Shown: piece after piece, positions 50,589 through 58,884 of the stretch
Position numbering within the stretch: the first letter of the stretch is position 1
How the letters are laid out: each line of letters begins with the position of its first letter
Assembly: GCF_042682745.1 (NCBI RefSeq)
Contig: NZ_JBHUIO010000005.1
Location: forward strand, 186,001-250,000
DNA length: 64,000 nucleotides
Direction of reading: 5' to 3'
Origin: Tumebacillus_A lipolyticus
GTDB taxonomy: Bacteria; Bacillota; Bacilli; Tumebacillales; Tumebacillaceae
Notes under the pieces: model-generated
What the model saw: the letters and a program-made list of their open reading frames with translations, nothing else
What the model was told of the DNA's origin: nothing
Database searches by the model: none
Position numbers and translations under genes: made by a program

Positions 50589-50685
50589 TCCTCATCCTTC
50601 TCTCTTCCCTCGAAGTGCAATCGGTCGATTGGCGACAAAATCCCCCCATTTCCCAGGAAATACTCAGTTCCTGTCGAGGAAAACA

Positions 50686-50714
50686 GAAAGCATATCGACA
50701 TCCGATATGCTTTC
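50686..50714 (-). terminator. Terminator of the ArsC/Spx-like gene
   Basis: GAAAGCATATCG and its exact complement around a five-base loop. Confidence 0.8.
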
Positions 50715-50725
50715 GCCTCGCTTTT

Positions 50726-51082
50726 CTACTCCTTTGTCGCGCGGAGCAACTCTGTGATCTTCGCTTCGTCCATGCCGATCACATATCCCCGATCTGTCTT
50801 GACGATCGGGCGCTTGACCAGCGTAGGCTCTGTCGCCATCAGCGCCGAAAGCTCTGCCTCCGCCATCTTGTACAGCTCTTCGTGGCGCTCCTGATAGACG
50901 GGCGAGCTTGGCCGCAACAGATCTTGGACTTTCAGCCCAAGTGAGCTGGCGATCTCTAAGATCTCCTCCGCAGAGAGCATCTCTTCCACCAGATTGCGCT
51001 CCTTCACTTCCTCGTTTGCCAGAAAGTCTCGCGCTCGCGGCGTTTTGCTGCAAGCCGGATGATACATCATCGTCACTTCCAT
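50726..51082 (-). CDS. ArsC/Spx family protein (YffB-like)
   Basis: The 118-residue thioredoxin-fold protein has one Cys, in HPACSKTPRARDFL (~11). Later VKRPIVKTDRGYVIGMDE is the family's C-terminal strand pair. With a single Cys it is neither a classical CxxC Spx nor a three-Cys arsenate reductase. A glutaredoxin-linked reductase role like YffB is possible. It is transcribed alone. Confidence 0.9.
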   Translation of the reverse strand: MEVTMMYHPACSKTPRARDFLANEEVKERNLVEEMLSAEEILEIASSLGLKVQDLLRPSSPVYQERHEELYKMAEAELSALMATEPTLVKRPIVKTDRGYVIGMDEAKITELLRATKE

Positions 51083-51251
51083 CTCTTCACCTCATACCGA
51101 TCTTTTTTATACCGATCATTCTTTCCATTCTATCATATGGAACGCTTCCCCAAAAACGGAGAGTAAGCCGCCTTGAGAACTTCCCATATCACCTACTTCC
51201 ACCGCAGAGCGCCGCTCACGAACTGGCATCCGCTTCCTTCTGCGCATAAAA

Positions 51252-51286
51252 AAGCTTTCGTTCACGCCTGAGCCGAACGAAAGCTT
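51252..51286 (-). terminator. Terminator of the oxygenase gene
   Basis: AAGCTTTCGTTC/GAACGAAAGCTT stem followed on the minus strand by T6. Confidence 0.85.
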
Positions 51287-51337
51287 GTGCAATCTTGATG
51301 GATCGATCGCTTGTCAGTTGCTGAGGCGCGATTCGAA

Positions 51338-52285
51338 CTATTTTTTGATCAGGCCGATCTCCACGAGGCGCTCGTAGAGGAAATCACCCGCTGTGATCGG
51401 CGGCCATTTCTCCGGGTTGTCGCTGGTGATGCAGGCCGGAATCGTCTCCAGCAGATAGCCGCTGTACGGATGAACGAAGAACGGCATCGAGAAGCGCGAA
51501 CTGTTTTCACCTTTCGGGTTGACCACACGGTGGGTGGTCGCCGGGATCACCTTGTTGGTGATGCGCTGCAGCATGTCTCCCGCATCGACGACGATCTGCC
51601 CTTTCAGCGCTTCGACCGGGAACCATTCGCCATCGTTGGTCAAAAGCTCAAGGCCGGAGGCTGTCGCTTCGCAGAGCAGGGTGATCAGGTTGATGTCCTC
51701 ATGCTCCGCTGCGCGCACCGCATCTTGCGGCATTCCTTCTTCGAGCGGCGGATAGTGGATCAGGCGCAAGATCGAGTTCCCGTCTTGAATCATATCGGAG
51801 AAGAAGTTTTGTCGCAGGTCGAAATGCATCGCCAACGCTTCCAGCATGTTTCTCGCCACTCGCTCCAGCTCGCGGTACAGCGAAAGGGTCAAGTGCTGCA
51901 GCTCCGGCACTTCATCCACCCACACGTTTGTCGGATAGTCGATCGACAGCGGATGCCCGTGCGGTAGCTCTTGGCCAACATGGTAAAACTCTTTCAGGTC
52001 GCCCACCTTGCGCTGCTTGGCATGCTCTTTCATGAAGCCGGTATAGCCGCGCTGACCGCCAGATTCGCCCACATATTTCTGTTTCAGCTCAGGCGAAAGC
52101 GAGAACAGCTTCTCAATCGCCGCATAAGTATTTTCGATCAGCTTCGGGTTGATGCCGTGGCCTTCCAGGGTGATAAAACCGATCTCTTTCAGACCTGCGC
52201 CAAATTCATCGGCAAACTTGGTGCGCTCTTTTCCCGAACCGTGCGTGTACGACTTCAAATTAAGGGTACGAACCAACTCGCTCAT
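51338..52285 (-). CDS. 2-oxoglutarate/Fe(II) oxygenase, isopenicillin N synthase family
   Basis: The 315-residue enzyme has the DIOX N-terminal domain (IGFITLEGHGI, ~35) and the iron site H-x-D...H: AEHEDINLITLL (~195) and TTHRVVNP (~253), with 2-oxoglutarate ligands in SRFSMPFFV. Substrate unknown. No biosynthetic partner is adjacent. A terminator lies about 50 bases after the stop. Confidence 0.92.
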   Translation of the reverse strand: MSELVRTLNLKSYTHGSGKERTKFADEFGAGLKEIGFITLEGHGINPKLIENTYAAIEKLFSLSPELKQKYVGESGGQRGYTGFMKEHAKQRKVGDLKEFYHVGQELPHGHPLSIDYPTNVWVDEVPELQHLTLSLYRELERVARNMLEALAMHFDLRQNFFSDMIQDGNSILRLIHYPPLEEGMPQDAVRAAEHEDINLITLLCEATASGLELLTNDGEWFPVEALKGQIVVDAGDMLQRITNKVIPATTHRVVNPKGENSSRFSMPFFVHPYSGYLLETIPACITSDNPEKWPPITAGDFLYERLVEIGLIKK

Positions 52286-52541
52286 GACAGCCTCCTCAGA
52301 TGTTCGCTCGAACAGATTTAGGATTTACGTTTTAGAATGTGTAATCGCTTTCAATAAATACTCTAACATGTCAAACAGACCCGGGCAATAAAAATTTGTA
52401 AGATGTCTGACGTCTGTCCACTCCCGAATAAATCTTGCACCATCTCTTGCCCTTTCATATGAACCTTGTTATACTATTCATTGTGTTTATTTTCACCACC
52501 TTGCTCCCACGGGGGGCCAAAGTCCAAAAGGAGGGTACATG

Positions 52542-52829
52542 ATGAGAGCCTATGAAACAATGCTGGTCCTGAAAGCGGACCTCGAAGAAGAAACTCGTGA
52601 TGCGCTCATCGCGAAGTACGAAGGTATCGTTGCGAAAGAAGGCGGTACTGTTCAACAAGCGACCAAGTACGGCAAGCGCCGTCTGGCGTACGAGATCAAC
52701 AAGAACCGTGAGGGCTTCTACGTTCTGCTGAACTTCGAAGCGAACTCCACCACGCCGGCTGAACTCGAGCGCCTGATGAAGATCGATGACAACGTGCTCC
52801 GCTACCTGACCGTCGTTAAAGAACAGTAG
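52542..52829 (+). CDS. rpsF: 30S ribosomal protein S6
   Basis: The 95-residue protein matches S6 (YETMLVLKADLEEE, KYGKRRLAYEINKNREGFYVL). It binds S18 in the 30S platform. AAAAGGAGGG lies about 6 bases before ATG 52542; an ATG directly upstream is possible. It is followed by rpsR after 32 bases with no ssb between, unlike the common rpsF-ssb-rpsR order. Confidence 0.97.
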   Translation: MRAYETMLVLKADLEEETRDALIAKYEGIVAKEGGTVQQATKYGKRRLAYEINKNREGFYVLLNFEANSTTPAELERLMKIDDNVLRYLTVVKEQ

Positions 52830-52861
52830 TACAAATTCTAACCAACGAGGAGGAAATCGAA

Positions 52862-53140
52862 ATGAGCGAACAACGTGAACAACGCGAACACCGCGAGCAA
52901 CGTGGCGGTTTTAACAAAAAACGCCGTGGCAAGCGCCGCAAAGTTTGTAACTTCTGCGTTGACAAAGTGAAAGTAGTAGACTACAAAGACGTTAACCGTC
53001 TGGGTCGTTATGTATCCGAACGCGGTAAAATCCTGCCGCGCCGTATCACTGGCAACTGCGCAGCTCACCAGCGTGCAGTCACCGTTGCGATCAAAAACTC
53101 TCGCATCGTGGCTCTGATGCCGTACACCGCTGAGGTGTAA
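52862..53140 (+). CDS. rpsR: 30S ribosomal protein S18
   Basis: The 92-residue protein has the S18 core (VCNFCVDKVKVVDYKDVNRLGRYVSERGKILPRRITG). The CxxC near residue 29 could bind zinc. The basic N-terminus with repeated EQRE/EHRE is longer than usual. GAGGAGG precedes the ATG. It is co-transcribed with rpsF and ends at a strong terminator. Confidence 0.97.
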   Translation: MSEQREQREHREQRGGFNKKRRGKRRKVCNFCVDKVKVVDYKDVNRLGRYVSERGKILPRRITGNCAAHQRAVTVAIKNSRIVALMPYTAEV

Positions 53141-53149
53141 GAATAGAGA

Positions 53150-53179
53150 AAGGAAGTGGCCTCGCGCCACTTCCTTTTT
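53150..53179 (+). terminator. Terminator of rpsF-rpsR
   Basis: AAGGAAGTGGC and its exact complement around CTCGC, then T6. Confidence 0.92.
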
Positions 53180-53296
53180 TATTTTTTTGCAATAGAATTA
53201 TTTTCCTCTTCCAAGCTGACCCCCATAAAGATAGAATGATATACTGAATAGGTATATGGTTATGGGGTTCTTTTGGTGCAGGGAGGGGAATGGAAG

Positions 53297-54115
53297 ATGC
53301 AACAACCTAGTTTTAATCTGCTGAAAGAAACGGTGGGAAAACGTTTCGGACAAATGTTCACCGACTATGGGCTTCCAGAATTGCCGACAGGTCTTTTCTC
53401 GGCTGAACAGCTCAATTTTCTACAAGATCAATCTGAAAGCTTGCCAAGCGATTTGGGGGCGCTTGAAAACTTGCTCTTGCAAAACGTGAACAAGAGCAAA
53501 GTGTTGCGCATCGGCAACGCACCGACCGGGGAAAACCTGATCACGGTGCGTATCCCGCTACAAAAATCGGCTTGCATGCTCACTTTTGCTTACTATAAGG
53601 AAGCTTGGCGTGTGCACACGATCGACGCACTGCAAACGCGTCGAGCTGAGATCGGCAAACTGGTGCTCGGCGGGCTGGTAGGCGCTGCCGCCACCGCGCT
53701 GTTCGCTTTGATTCTGTCCGGTTTCAGCGGCGGAGACATTGTCGCACAGGCGAAAGAAGAAGGGTATGTCGTCCTGACCCAAGAGCAGTATGCGGAGCAG
53801 ACAGGCCAAAGCCAGGTCGACATCGCCGCGAAAGACAAAGCGGCGAATCAGGGCGCAGATGCGGGCGACGCTAAGCAGCCCGCCAAAGAGGATGCGTCCA
53901 AAGGCGAGGCGATCACCTTCTCGCTCAAAGAGGGCATGACCACTTGGGATCTTACCGAGTTTTTGAAAGAGCAAGGCCTGATCCAAGATCGGATGCAGTT
54001 CAGCACCAAGCTGACCGAGCTCGGTCTGGACACGATGCTGCGCCCGCAAGACTATCACTTCACCAAGGGCATGACCGAAGCTGAAGTGATCGAAGCGCTG
54101 AAAAAAGAAGTGTGA
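53297..54115 (+). CDS. Membrane protein with MltG/YceG-like C-terminal module
   Basis: The 272-residue protein has a soluble N-terminal domain (~1-110, possibly cytoplasmic), one membrane helix (~125-145, LVGAAATALFALILSG), an Ala/Asp/Lys-rich linker (~170-205) and a short module (~210-272, EGMTTWDLTEFLKEQGLI...PQDYHFTKGMTEAEVIEALKKE) matching the LysM-like substrate-binding part of the MltG family. The catalytic lytic transglycosylase domain is absent. It may bind cell wall without cutting it. GGGAGGGGA precedes ATG 53297. Confidence 0.8.
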   Translation: MQQPSFNLLKETVGKRFGQMFTDYGLPELPTGLFSAEQLNFLQDQSESLPSDLGALENLLLQNVNKSKVLRIGNAPTGENLITVRIPLQKSACMLTFAYYKEAWRVHTIDALQTRRAEIGKLVLGGLVGAAATALFALILSGFSGGDIVAQAKEEGYVVLTQEQYAEQTGQSQVDIAAKDKAANQGADAGDAKQPAKEDASKGEAITFSLKEGMTTWDLTEFLKEQGLIQDRMQFSTKLTELGLDTMLRPQDYHFTKGMTEAEVIEALKKEV

Positions 54116-54131
54116 TCCGTTCCGCGCAACG

Positions 54132-54159
54132 AAGCCACCTCGGTCCTCCTAGGTGGCTT
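54132..54159. terminator. Bidirectional terminator
   Basis: AAGCCACCT/AGGTGGCTT stem between converging genes. It overlaps the end of the EcsC gene. Confidence 0.8.
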
Positions 54160-54892
54160 TGTTCGCTTCCAAGATGCGCATTCGATACCCATTGCTCGCC
54201 ACCACTCCCAGCTCCTCGATCAACCCGTAGTTCGCCCACGCCCCGACGACCGCGCCGATCAAAGGCACGAGCTGCAACATTTTCCGAAAATCGATCGCAT
54301 CGCGATACTCGCGCTGAAATTGCTCCCAATCGATCTGTTGCAGATACTCCCGCTCCGGTGGCAATTCGCTCGCCACACGCTCCCAATGCTTGATCTTCCA
54401 CAGCAGTTCCTTCCGCCGCTCCGGCGCAGAGAACGCGAGCTGAAACAGGTAGAGCAAGAACAGCCGCTCGCGATAATCTGTCGTCCGATACCCATAGATG
54501 TGCGCCAACTCGAACAAAAACTTCATCTTGATCGCGATCAACGCTGGAAAGTCGACCAGGCCGAGCACAATCCCCCCGGCGCCAGTCCCCGCCCCTTCGG
54601 CTGCCGCGATCTTCTGATAGGTCGACAGCAGCGCTCGCGCTCGCTCATCTCGCTCCTGCAGCGAGATTCCCAGAAGCGGCGGTTGCTTCGGCACGTATTC
54701 CAACCCGAACAGAACTGACCTCACAATCCCGCGAACGGTGCTGGTCAGCGTCTGCTGCACCTTCGCCGGAATCGCGCGGTTGATCTTGGTCTGCACCCGC
54801 TTGGACACGCTCTGCAGCAGGCCGGTCGGCTTGAGCAGTTCGTCTTCCCATCGATCTAGCTCTGCAATCACTCTTTGCTCATAGGTCATCAT
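54149..54892 (-). CDS. EcsC family protein
   Basis: The 247-residue protein has the EcsC domain with its Gly-rich stretch AAEGAGTGAGGIVLGLVDFPALIAIKMKFLFELAHIYGY (~95-135) and LVPLIGAVVGAWANYGLI near the C-terminus. EcsC proteins influence secretion and membrane processes but the activity is unknown. ATG 54892 is chosen because GGGGAGGAG lies 9 bases upstream. No ecsA/ecsB genes are nearby. Confidence 0.9.
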   Translation of the reverse strand: MMTYEQRVIAELDRWEDELLKPTGLLQSVSKRVQTKINRAIPAKVQQTLTSTVRGIVRSVLFGLEYVPKQPPLLGISLQERDERARALLSTYQKIAAAEGAGTGAGGIVLGLVDFPALIAIKMKFLFELAHIYGYRTTDYRERLFLLYLFQLAFSAPERRKELLWKIKHWERVASELPPEREYLQQIDWEQFQREYRDAIDFRKMLQLVPLIGAVVGAWANYGLIEELGVVASNGYRMRILEANKAT

Positions 54893-55009
54893 TCCGATCA
54901 TCTCCTCCCCTTTTCTACGACGAACGGAGCCGAATGGTTTCATCCCAGTTGAAATTGGAAACAATATCCTGTAACAAATGGAAACTTTTTCTCTGAGGAG
55001 GGTGATCTG

Positions 55010-56071
55010 TTGCCTGTTATCGCATCGATCGGCACTGCCGTACCGCCCTACATCATTCGCCAAGCGGAGTCGCGAACGTTTGCCCGCAACCTGTTTGCCG
55101 ATGCATTCTCCGACATCGACCGCCTGCTCACCGTCTTCGATTCTGCGCAGGTGGAGCAACGACACTTCTGCATACCGCTCGATTGGTTTGCCACAACCTC
55201 TTCGTGGGAAGAAAAAAACAGGCTCTACATCGAACATGCGGTCAGCCTGAGTCGGCAGGCTGCTGAGACCTGTTTGCAGAGAGCCGGTCTATCGCCAACC
55301 GATGTGGACATGATCCTCTTCATCTCCTCCACCGGAATCGCGACCCCGAGCATCGACGCGCTCCTCTGCAACTCGCTCGGTCTGCGCGAAGATATCGTCC
55401 GCCTGCCGATCTGGGGGCTGGGCTGTGCCGGTGGAGCGGCAGGGCTTGCCCGCAGCTTCGATCTCGCCCAAGCGCACCCGAACCGCAAAGTGCTGATGAT
55501 CGCACTCGAACTGTGCGGCCTGACCTTCGTGCACGGTGATCGCTCCAAAAGCAACCTGATCGCCACCTCCCTGTTTGCAGACGGCGCGGCTGCCGCGCTG
55601 CTGTACGGCGATCGGGCGGCCGAGTCACTCGATTGCCACGGCCCGCAGCTGATCGCCAGCCGTTCGACGACCTGGCCGAACTCGCTCGACGTGATGGGCT
55701 GGGATGTGCAGAACGATGGTCTGAAAGTGATCTTCTCCCGAGATATTCCCACGCTGGTCGAACAGAAGATCGGCGATCTGTGCGATTCGTTTCTGTCGGC
55801 GCACGATCTGAGCAGAGCTGCGGTCAGTCGCTACATCGCCCATCCTGGCGGGATGAAGGTGTTGAGCGCCTATGAGCGAGCGCTCGACCTGCCTGCCGAC
55901 GCGCTGCAGCACGCCCGTGAGATCTTGCGAACGCATGGCAACATGTCTTCCTGCACCGTCCTGTTCGTCTTGGAGCGCGAGCTTGCCGAGTCGCATCAGC
56001 TAGGCGAGCACGGGCTGCTGTTTGCCCTCGGACCTGGATTCTCCGCCGAGCAGGTGTTGCTCAGATGGTGA
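55010..56071 (+). CDS. Type III polyketide synthase (BpsA-like)
   Basis: The 353-residue enzyme shows the catalytic triad: Cys in WGLGCAGGAAGLARS (~143), His in YIAHPGGMKVL (~280) and Asn in THGNMSSCTVLF (~313). It condenses fatty acyl-CoA with malonyl-CoA into alkylpyrones or alkylresorcinols in relatives. The start is TTG 55010 after GAGGAGGG. It overlaps the following methyltransferase gene by 7 bases, the arrangement of the B. subtilis bpsA-bpsB pair. Confidence 0.95.
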   Translation: MPVIASIGTAVPPYIIRQAESRTFARNLFADAFSDIDRLLTVFDSAQVEQRHFCIPLDWFATTSSWEEKNRLYIEHAVSLSRQAAETCLQRAGLSPTDVDMILFISSTGIATPSIDALLCNSLGLREDIVRLPIWGLGCAGGAAGLARSFDLAQAHPNRKVLMIALELCGLTFVHGDRSKSNLIATSLFADGAAAALLYGDRAAESLDCHGPQLIASRSTTWPNSLDVMGWDVQNDGLKVIFSRDIPTLVEQKIGDLCDSFLSAHDLSRAAVSRYIAHPGGMKVLSAYERALDLPADALQHAREILRTHGNMSSCTVLFVLERELAESHQLGEHGLLFALGPGFSAEQVLLRW

Positions 56072-56628
56072 CCTGGTTTGCGCTGCTCTTCGCCTTTGTG
56101 CTGTTTCAGCGCCTGCTCGAACTGGTGATCGCCAGACGAAATGGAGCGCACATCGAGTCGCTCGGCGGCTTTGAGGTGGGCAAAGATCATTACCGATACA
56201 TCGTTCTGCTCCACATCGCCTTCCTCTGCTCCTTCCTCTTCGAAGTGCTCGCCCGCCATCAGGAGGGAATGGTTCCTCAGCTCGCACCGCTCACCCTGTT
56301 TGTGCTCGCGCAGGGACTGCGCCTCTGGGTGTTGCGAACGCTGGGGAAATTTTGGAACACTCGCATCTACATCCTGCCCGGAAGCGAACCGGTCACTCGC
56401 GGCCCCTATCGCTTCATGCGCCACCCGAACTATCTGGTCGTCGCCGTCGAGCTGTTCACGCTGCCGCTCTGCTTTGGCGCCTGGATCACCGCGATCGTCT
56501 TCAGCCTCTTAAACGGGGTGATGCTCGCCGTGCGCATCCGAGCAGAAGAGAACGCGCTGATCGCCGGAACCGCCTATGCGGAGAAGATGTCGGACCGCAA
56601 GCGCTTCTTCCCCCTGCTCAGAAAATGA
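56065..56628 (+). CDS. Isoprenylcysteine-type methyltransferase (BpsB-like)
   Basis: The 187-residue membrane protein has four or five spans and the ICMT core: GKFWNTRIYILPGSEPVTRGPYRFMRHPNYLVVAVEL (~112-150) and RIRAEENAL near the end. In B. subtilis BpsB methylates alkylpyrones made by the neighbouring type III synthase. The 7-base overlap supports joint function. A strong terminator follows. Confidence 0.93.
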   Translation: MVTWFALLFAFVLFQRLLELVIARRNGAHIESLGGFEVGKDHYRYIVLLHIAFLCSFLFEVLARHQEGMVPQLAPLTLFVLAQGLRLWVLRTLGKFWNTRIYILPGSEPVTRGPYRFMRHPNYLVVAVELFTLPLCFGAWITAIVFSLLNGVMLAVRIRAEENALIAGTAYAEKMSDRKRFFPLLRK

Positions 56629-56630
56629 GC

Positions 56631-56664
56631 AAAGACCGTTCAGCTCAAGCGCTGAACGGTCTTT
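56631..56664 (+). terminator. Terminator of the polyketide synthase operon
   Basis: AAAGACCGTTCAGC and its exact complement around a six-base loop. Confidence 0.9.
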
Positions 56665-56703
56665 GGAAGCGGCGAAACTGATCGCGCAGTTTGCTTACTT
56701 CGC

Positions 56704-56958
56704 TTACTCTGTCTCACCTTCTGCCGGAGCAGCATCTACAGCGATCTGGTAGGCATCGAGCAGGGACTGCGCTTCCGCTCTGTCGTCCAGGCCGAGCAGC
56801 TCTTGCGAATCGCCTTCCCCTACGATCTGCATCAGAACAGAATCCTCCTCGTTCATCAACAGCACATAGTTGCGGTCGTTCATCTCGAACATGCCCTCGA
56901 TGCTAAACTCCCGCTTCTGGCCCTGATCATCCTCCACAACGATGCGGTCTCTGCTCAT
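56704..56958 (-). CDS. DUF1292 family protein
   Basis: The 84-residue acidic protein matches DUF1292: DRIVVEDDQGQKREFSIEGMFEM and YVLLMNEEDSVLM. Function unknown. It starts at ATG 56958 with GGGGGTGAT 6 bases upstream; longer frames lack ribosome sites. It diverges from the CcoG-like gene. Confidence 0.88.
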   Translation of the reverse strand: MSRDRIVVEDDQGQKREFSIEGMFEMNDRNYVLLMNEEDSVLMQIVGEGDSQELLGLDDRAEAQSLLDAYQIAVDAAPAEGETE

Positions 56959-57028
56959 CTGATCACCCCCATGCATTATCCTTTCCATTTCGGAGCACGT
57001 TAGCCAAGGAGAAAGGAGTGCTTTTTGC

Positions 57029-57913
57029 ATGCGCAAATGGATACAGCTGGTGATCCTGCTGCTCTTCTTTATCGTTCCCTACACCGACCTGTTTCGCATC
57101 GACATCCCATCAGGTCATTACTATTGGTTTACGCGCAGGCTGTCGTTCTCACAGGCGATGCCGCTGCTTTTGACCGTCTTGTGGCTGGTGTTTCTCGTGC
57201 TCGGCCTCACCTTTTTCAAACCGCGGCTCTTCTGTTCCCATTTTTGTCCGCACAACACGATGTCCCAAGTGCTTCGTACGATCAGACGGTGGAAGCTCGA
57301 CCTGCCGCTTGCGATCCTGCTCACCCCGCCCGTCGCCTTCACCCTGCTAGCCTATTTTGTCGACCCGCGCACCGCTTGGCAGGCGATCACAGAAGGCCGC
57401 TCGACGATCATCCTCGCCTTCTTCATCGCCCTTTGCTTATTTATCGGCTTTCTGTTGCTCAAGCTTCGTCACCAGTTCTGCCGCAACACGTGTCCCTACG
57501 GCTATTTTCAACAGCTGTTCCGGCCGGAGCGCACGACCCGGCTGGGCAAGGTGATCACCGCGTCCCTGCTCGTGCTGCTTGCGATCGCGACTGCCGTCTC
57601 CGTCCGCTTCACATCGGGCGTGGAGATCGACCTCGGCACGATCGCTCGCATTCACGCCGGAACGCGCATGATCTACACGTATGAGCTTCGTCTGGTCAAC
57701 AATCGCAGCGAACAGGAGCGGGTGACCGTCACCTTTCAGAAGCTGAAGCCGTTCAATCACCCGGAAGAGCAACAGATCGTCCTTCAACCCGGAGAGGAGA
57801 AGCAAGTCCCCTTCTCGTTTCAGGTGGAAAAGACAGAAGAGGTGCTGCTCGATGTGTGCGCAGAAAACGAAGATCGCTGCAAACAGTTTCAGTTCTCGCT
57901 CTCCGGCGTATAA
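57029..57913 (+). CDS. CcoG/FixG-like iron-sulfur membrane protein
   Basis: The 294-residue protein has four or five membrane helices and two C-x3-CP motifs (FCSHFCPHNTM ~70 and FCRNTCPYGYFQ ~151), probable cluster or metal ligands as in the CcoG/NapH group. The C-terminal ~95 residues form the Ig-like domain seen in FixG/CcoG (YTYELRLVNNRSEQERVTV). The usual two-cluster ferredoxin domain is missing. It may shuttle electrons or metals for oxidase assembly, but no cco genes are present. GAGAAAGGAG precedes ATG 57029. Confidence 0.82.
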   Translation: MRKWIQLVILLLFFIVPYTDLFRIDIPSGHYYWFTRRLSFSQAMPLLLTVLWLVFLVLGLTFFKPRLFCSHFCPHNTMSQVLRTIRRWKLDLPLAILLTPPVAFTLLAYFVDPRTAWQAITEGRSTIILAFFIALCLFIGFLLLKLRHQFCRNTCPYGYFQQLFRPERTTRLGKVITASLLVLLAIATAVSVRFTSGVEIDLGTIARIHAGTRMIYTYELRLVNNRSEQERVTVTFQKLKPFNHPEEQQIVLQPGEEKQVPFSFQVEKTEEVLLDVCAENEDRCKQFQFSLSGV

Positions 57914-57949
57914 AAAGCGGATGCCTTCCTAGGAGGGCACCCGCTTTTT
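57912..57949. terminator. Bidirectional terminator
   Basis: AAAAAGCGG/CCGCTTTTT arms with inner pairs, between converging genes. Confidence 0.85.
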
Positions 57950-58582
57950 GAGCAGCCAGACCAGCGCGGTCGCCGCCACTGTCACCCCGTAAAAGGCGGC
58001 GTTCGGAACGGCGAGCGACGTCAGGAAGCGGCTGACCACATGTTCGGCCAAGATCATCGACATCGCCGTCCACGACAGCACCGCCACTCCGAGAAAGAGC
58101 AACACGGGATACTTCTGCAGCAGATAGGCGATCAGGCGACTGCCCCACAGAATGCACGGGATCGACACCAAGACGCCGAGCGACACCAGCCACCAACTGC
58201 CATCGGCGATGGCGATCACCGCCAGCACGTTGTCCACCGACACGGTCAGGTCGGCGATCACGATCATCTGCACCGCACTCCAGATCCCTGCGCCGCTGCG
58301 CATCTGCGGCAGATCCTCCCGGTGTTCCTCCAGCATCTTGTAGGCGATGTAGAGCAAAAAGATGCCGCCGATCAGTTTGATGTAGGGCAGCGAGATCACC
58401 AGGTAGGCGATCAAACAGAGGATGATGCGCAGGCCGACAGCCCCCATCGCCCCCCAGTACACCGCCTTTTCTCGAAGCCCGATCGGCAGATGCCGAGTTG
58501 CCAAACCGATCACCAGCGCGTTGTCCATCGACAGGATCGCCGAGATCAACAGAATTTCGATGCCTAATAAAACTTCTTGCAC
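57929..58582 (-). CDS. TerC family membrane protein
   Basis: The 217-residue protein has seven hydrophobic segments and the two TerC acidic motifs SAILSMDNALVIG (~19) and VIADLTVSVDNVLAV (~105), which are likely metal-binding. Related Bacillus proteins (MeeF/MeeY) export manganese and help metallate secreted enzymes. No yybP-ykoY manganese riboswitch could be seen upstream. ATG 58582 follows GAGGAGG. Confidence 0.92.
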   Translation of the reverse strand: MQEVLLGIEILLISAILSMDNALVIGLATRHLPIGLREKAVYWGAMGAVGLRIILCLIAYLVISLPYIKLIGGIFLLYIAYKMLEEHREDLPQMRSGAGIWSAVQMIVIADLTVSVDNVLAVIAIADGSWWLVSLGVLVSIPCILWGSRLIAYLLQKYPVLLFLGVAVLSWTAMSMILAEHVVSRFLTSLAVPNAAFYGVTVAATALVWLLKKRVPS

Positions 58583-58707
58583 GTCACAGACCTCCTCTGT
58601 GTCCCTCTAGGAACAGCCTATGACGTGAAGTAGGTTAACTTGTCTCCTTCCGCTCCGATCGCTAAAACACCCCGAGCGCAAACTCGCCCCAGTCGATCCA
58701 GGAGCGC

Positions 58708-58851
58708 ATAAAGCGCGTGCCGACCGGGGCGATTATCGATCTGTACTTGCTGAGCGAACCGCTGTCTGTCTCGGCGATGATCAGCATCCTGATGCTGATC
58801 GGGATCGTCGTCCACCTGTTACAGAAACACAAAAAACCAGCGCATCAATAA
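58708..58851 (+). pseudogene. C-terminal remnant of a drug/metabolite transporter
   Basis: The frame reads IKRVPTGAIIDLYLLSEPL, then SVSAMISILMLIGIVVHLL and a stop. This resembles the end of EamA or SMR transporters (GEPLS....IG..LI..GIV), with an internal loss and no start codon. It overlaps the terminator of the converging cold shock gene. Confidence 0.4.
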
Positions 58852-58863
58852 GATGCGCTGGTT
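58835..58863 (-). terminator. Terminator of the cold shock gene
   Basis: AACCAGCGCAT and its complement, followed on the minus strand by T6. Confidence 0.88.
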
Positions 58864-58884
58864 ATATTCGCCAATGTCGCAAGC

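Larger units (their letters stand above)
58583..58884. other. Spacer between terC and the cold shock gene
   Basis: About 300 bases. It holds the transporter remnant and the cold shock terminator listed separately; nothing else is recognised. Confidence 0.4.

Noticed and set aside
58583..58690. yybP-ykoY manganese riboswitch upstream of terC
   Set aside because: I looked for the conserved GGGGAGUA-type core on the minus strand and could not find it.
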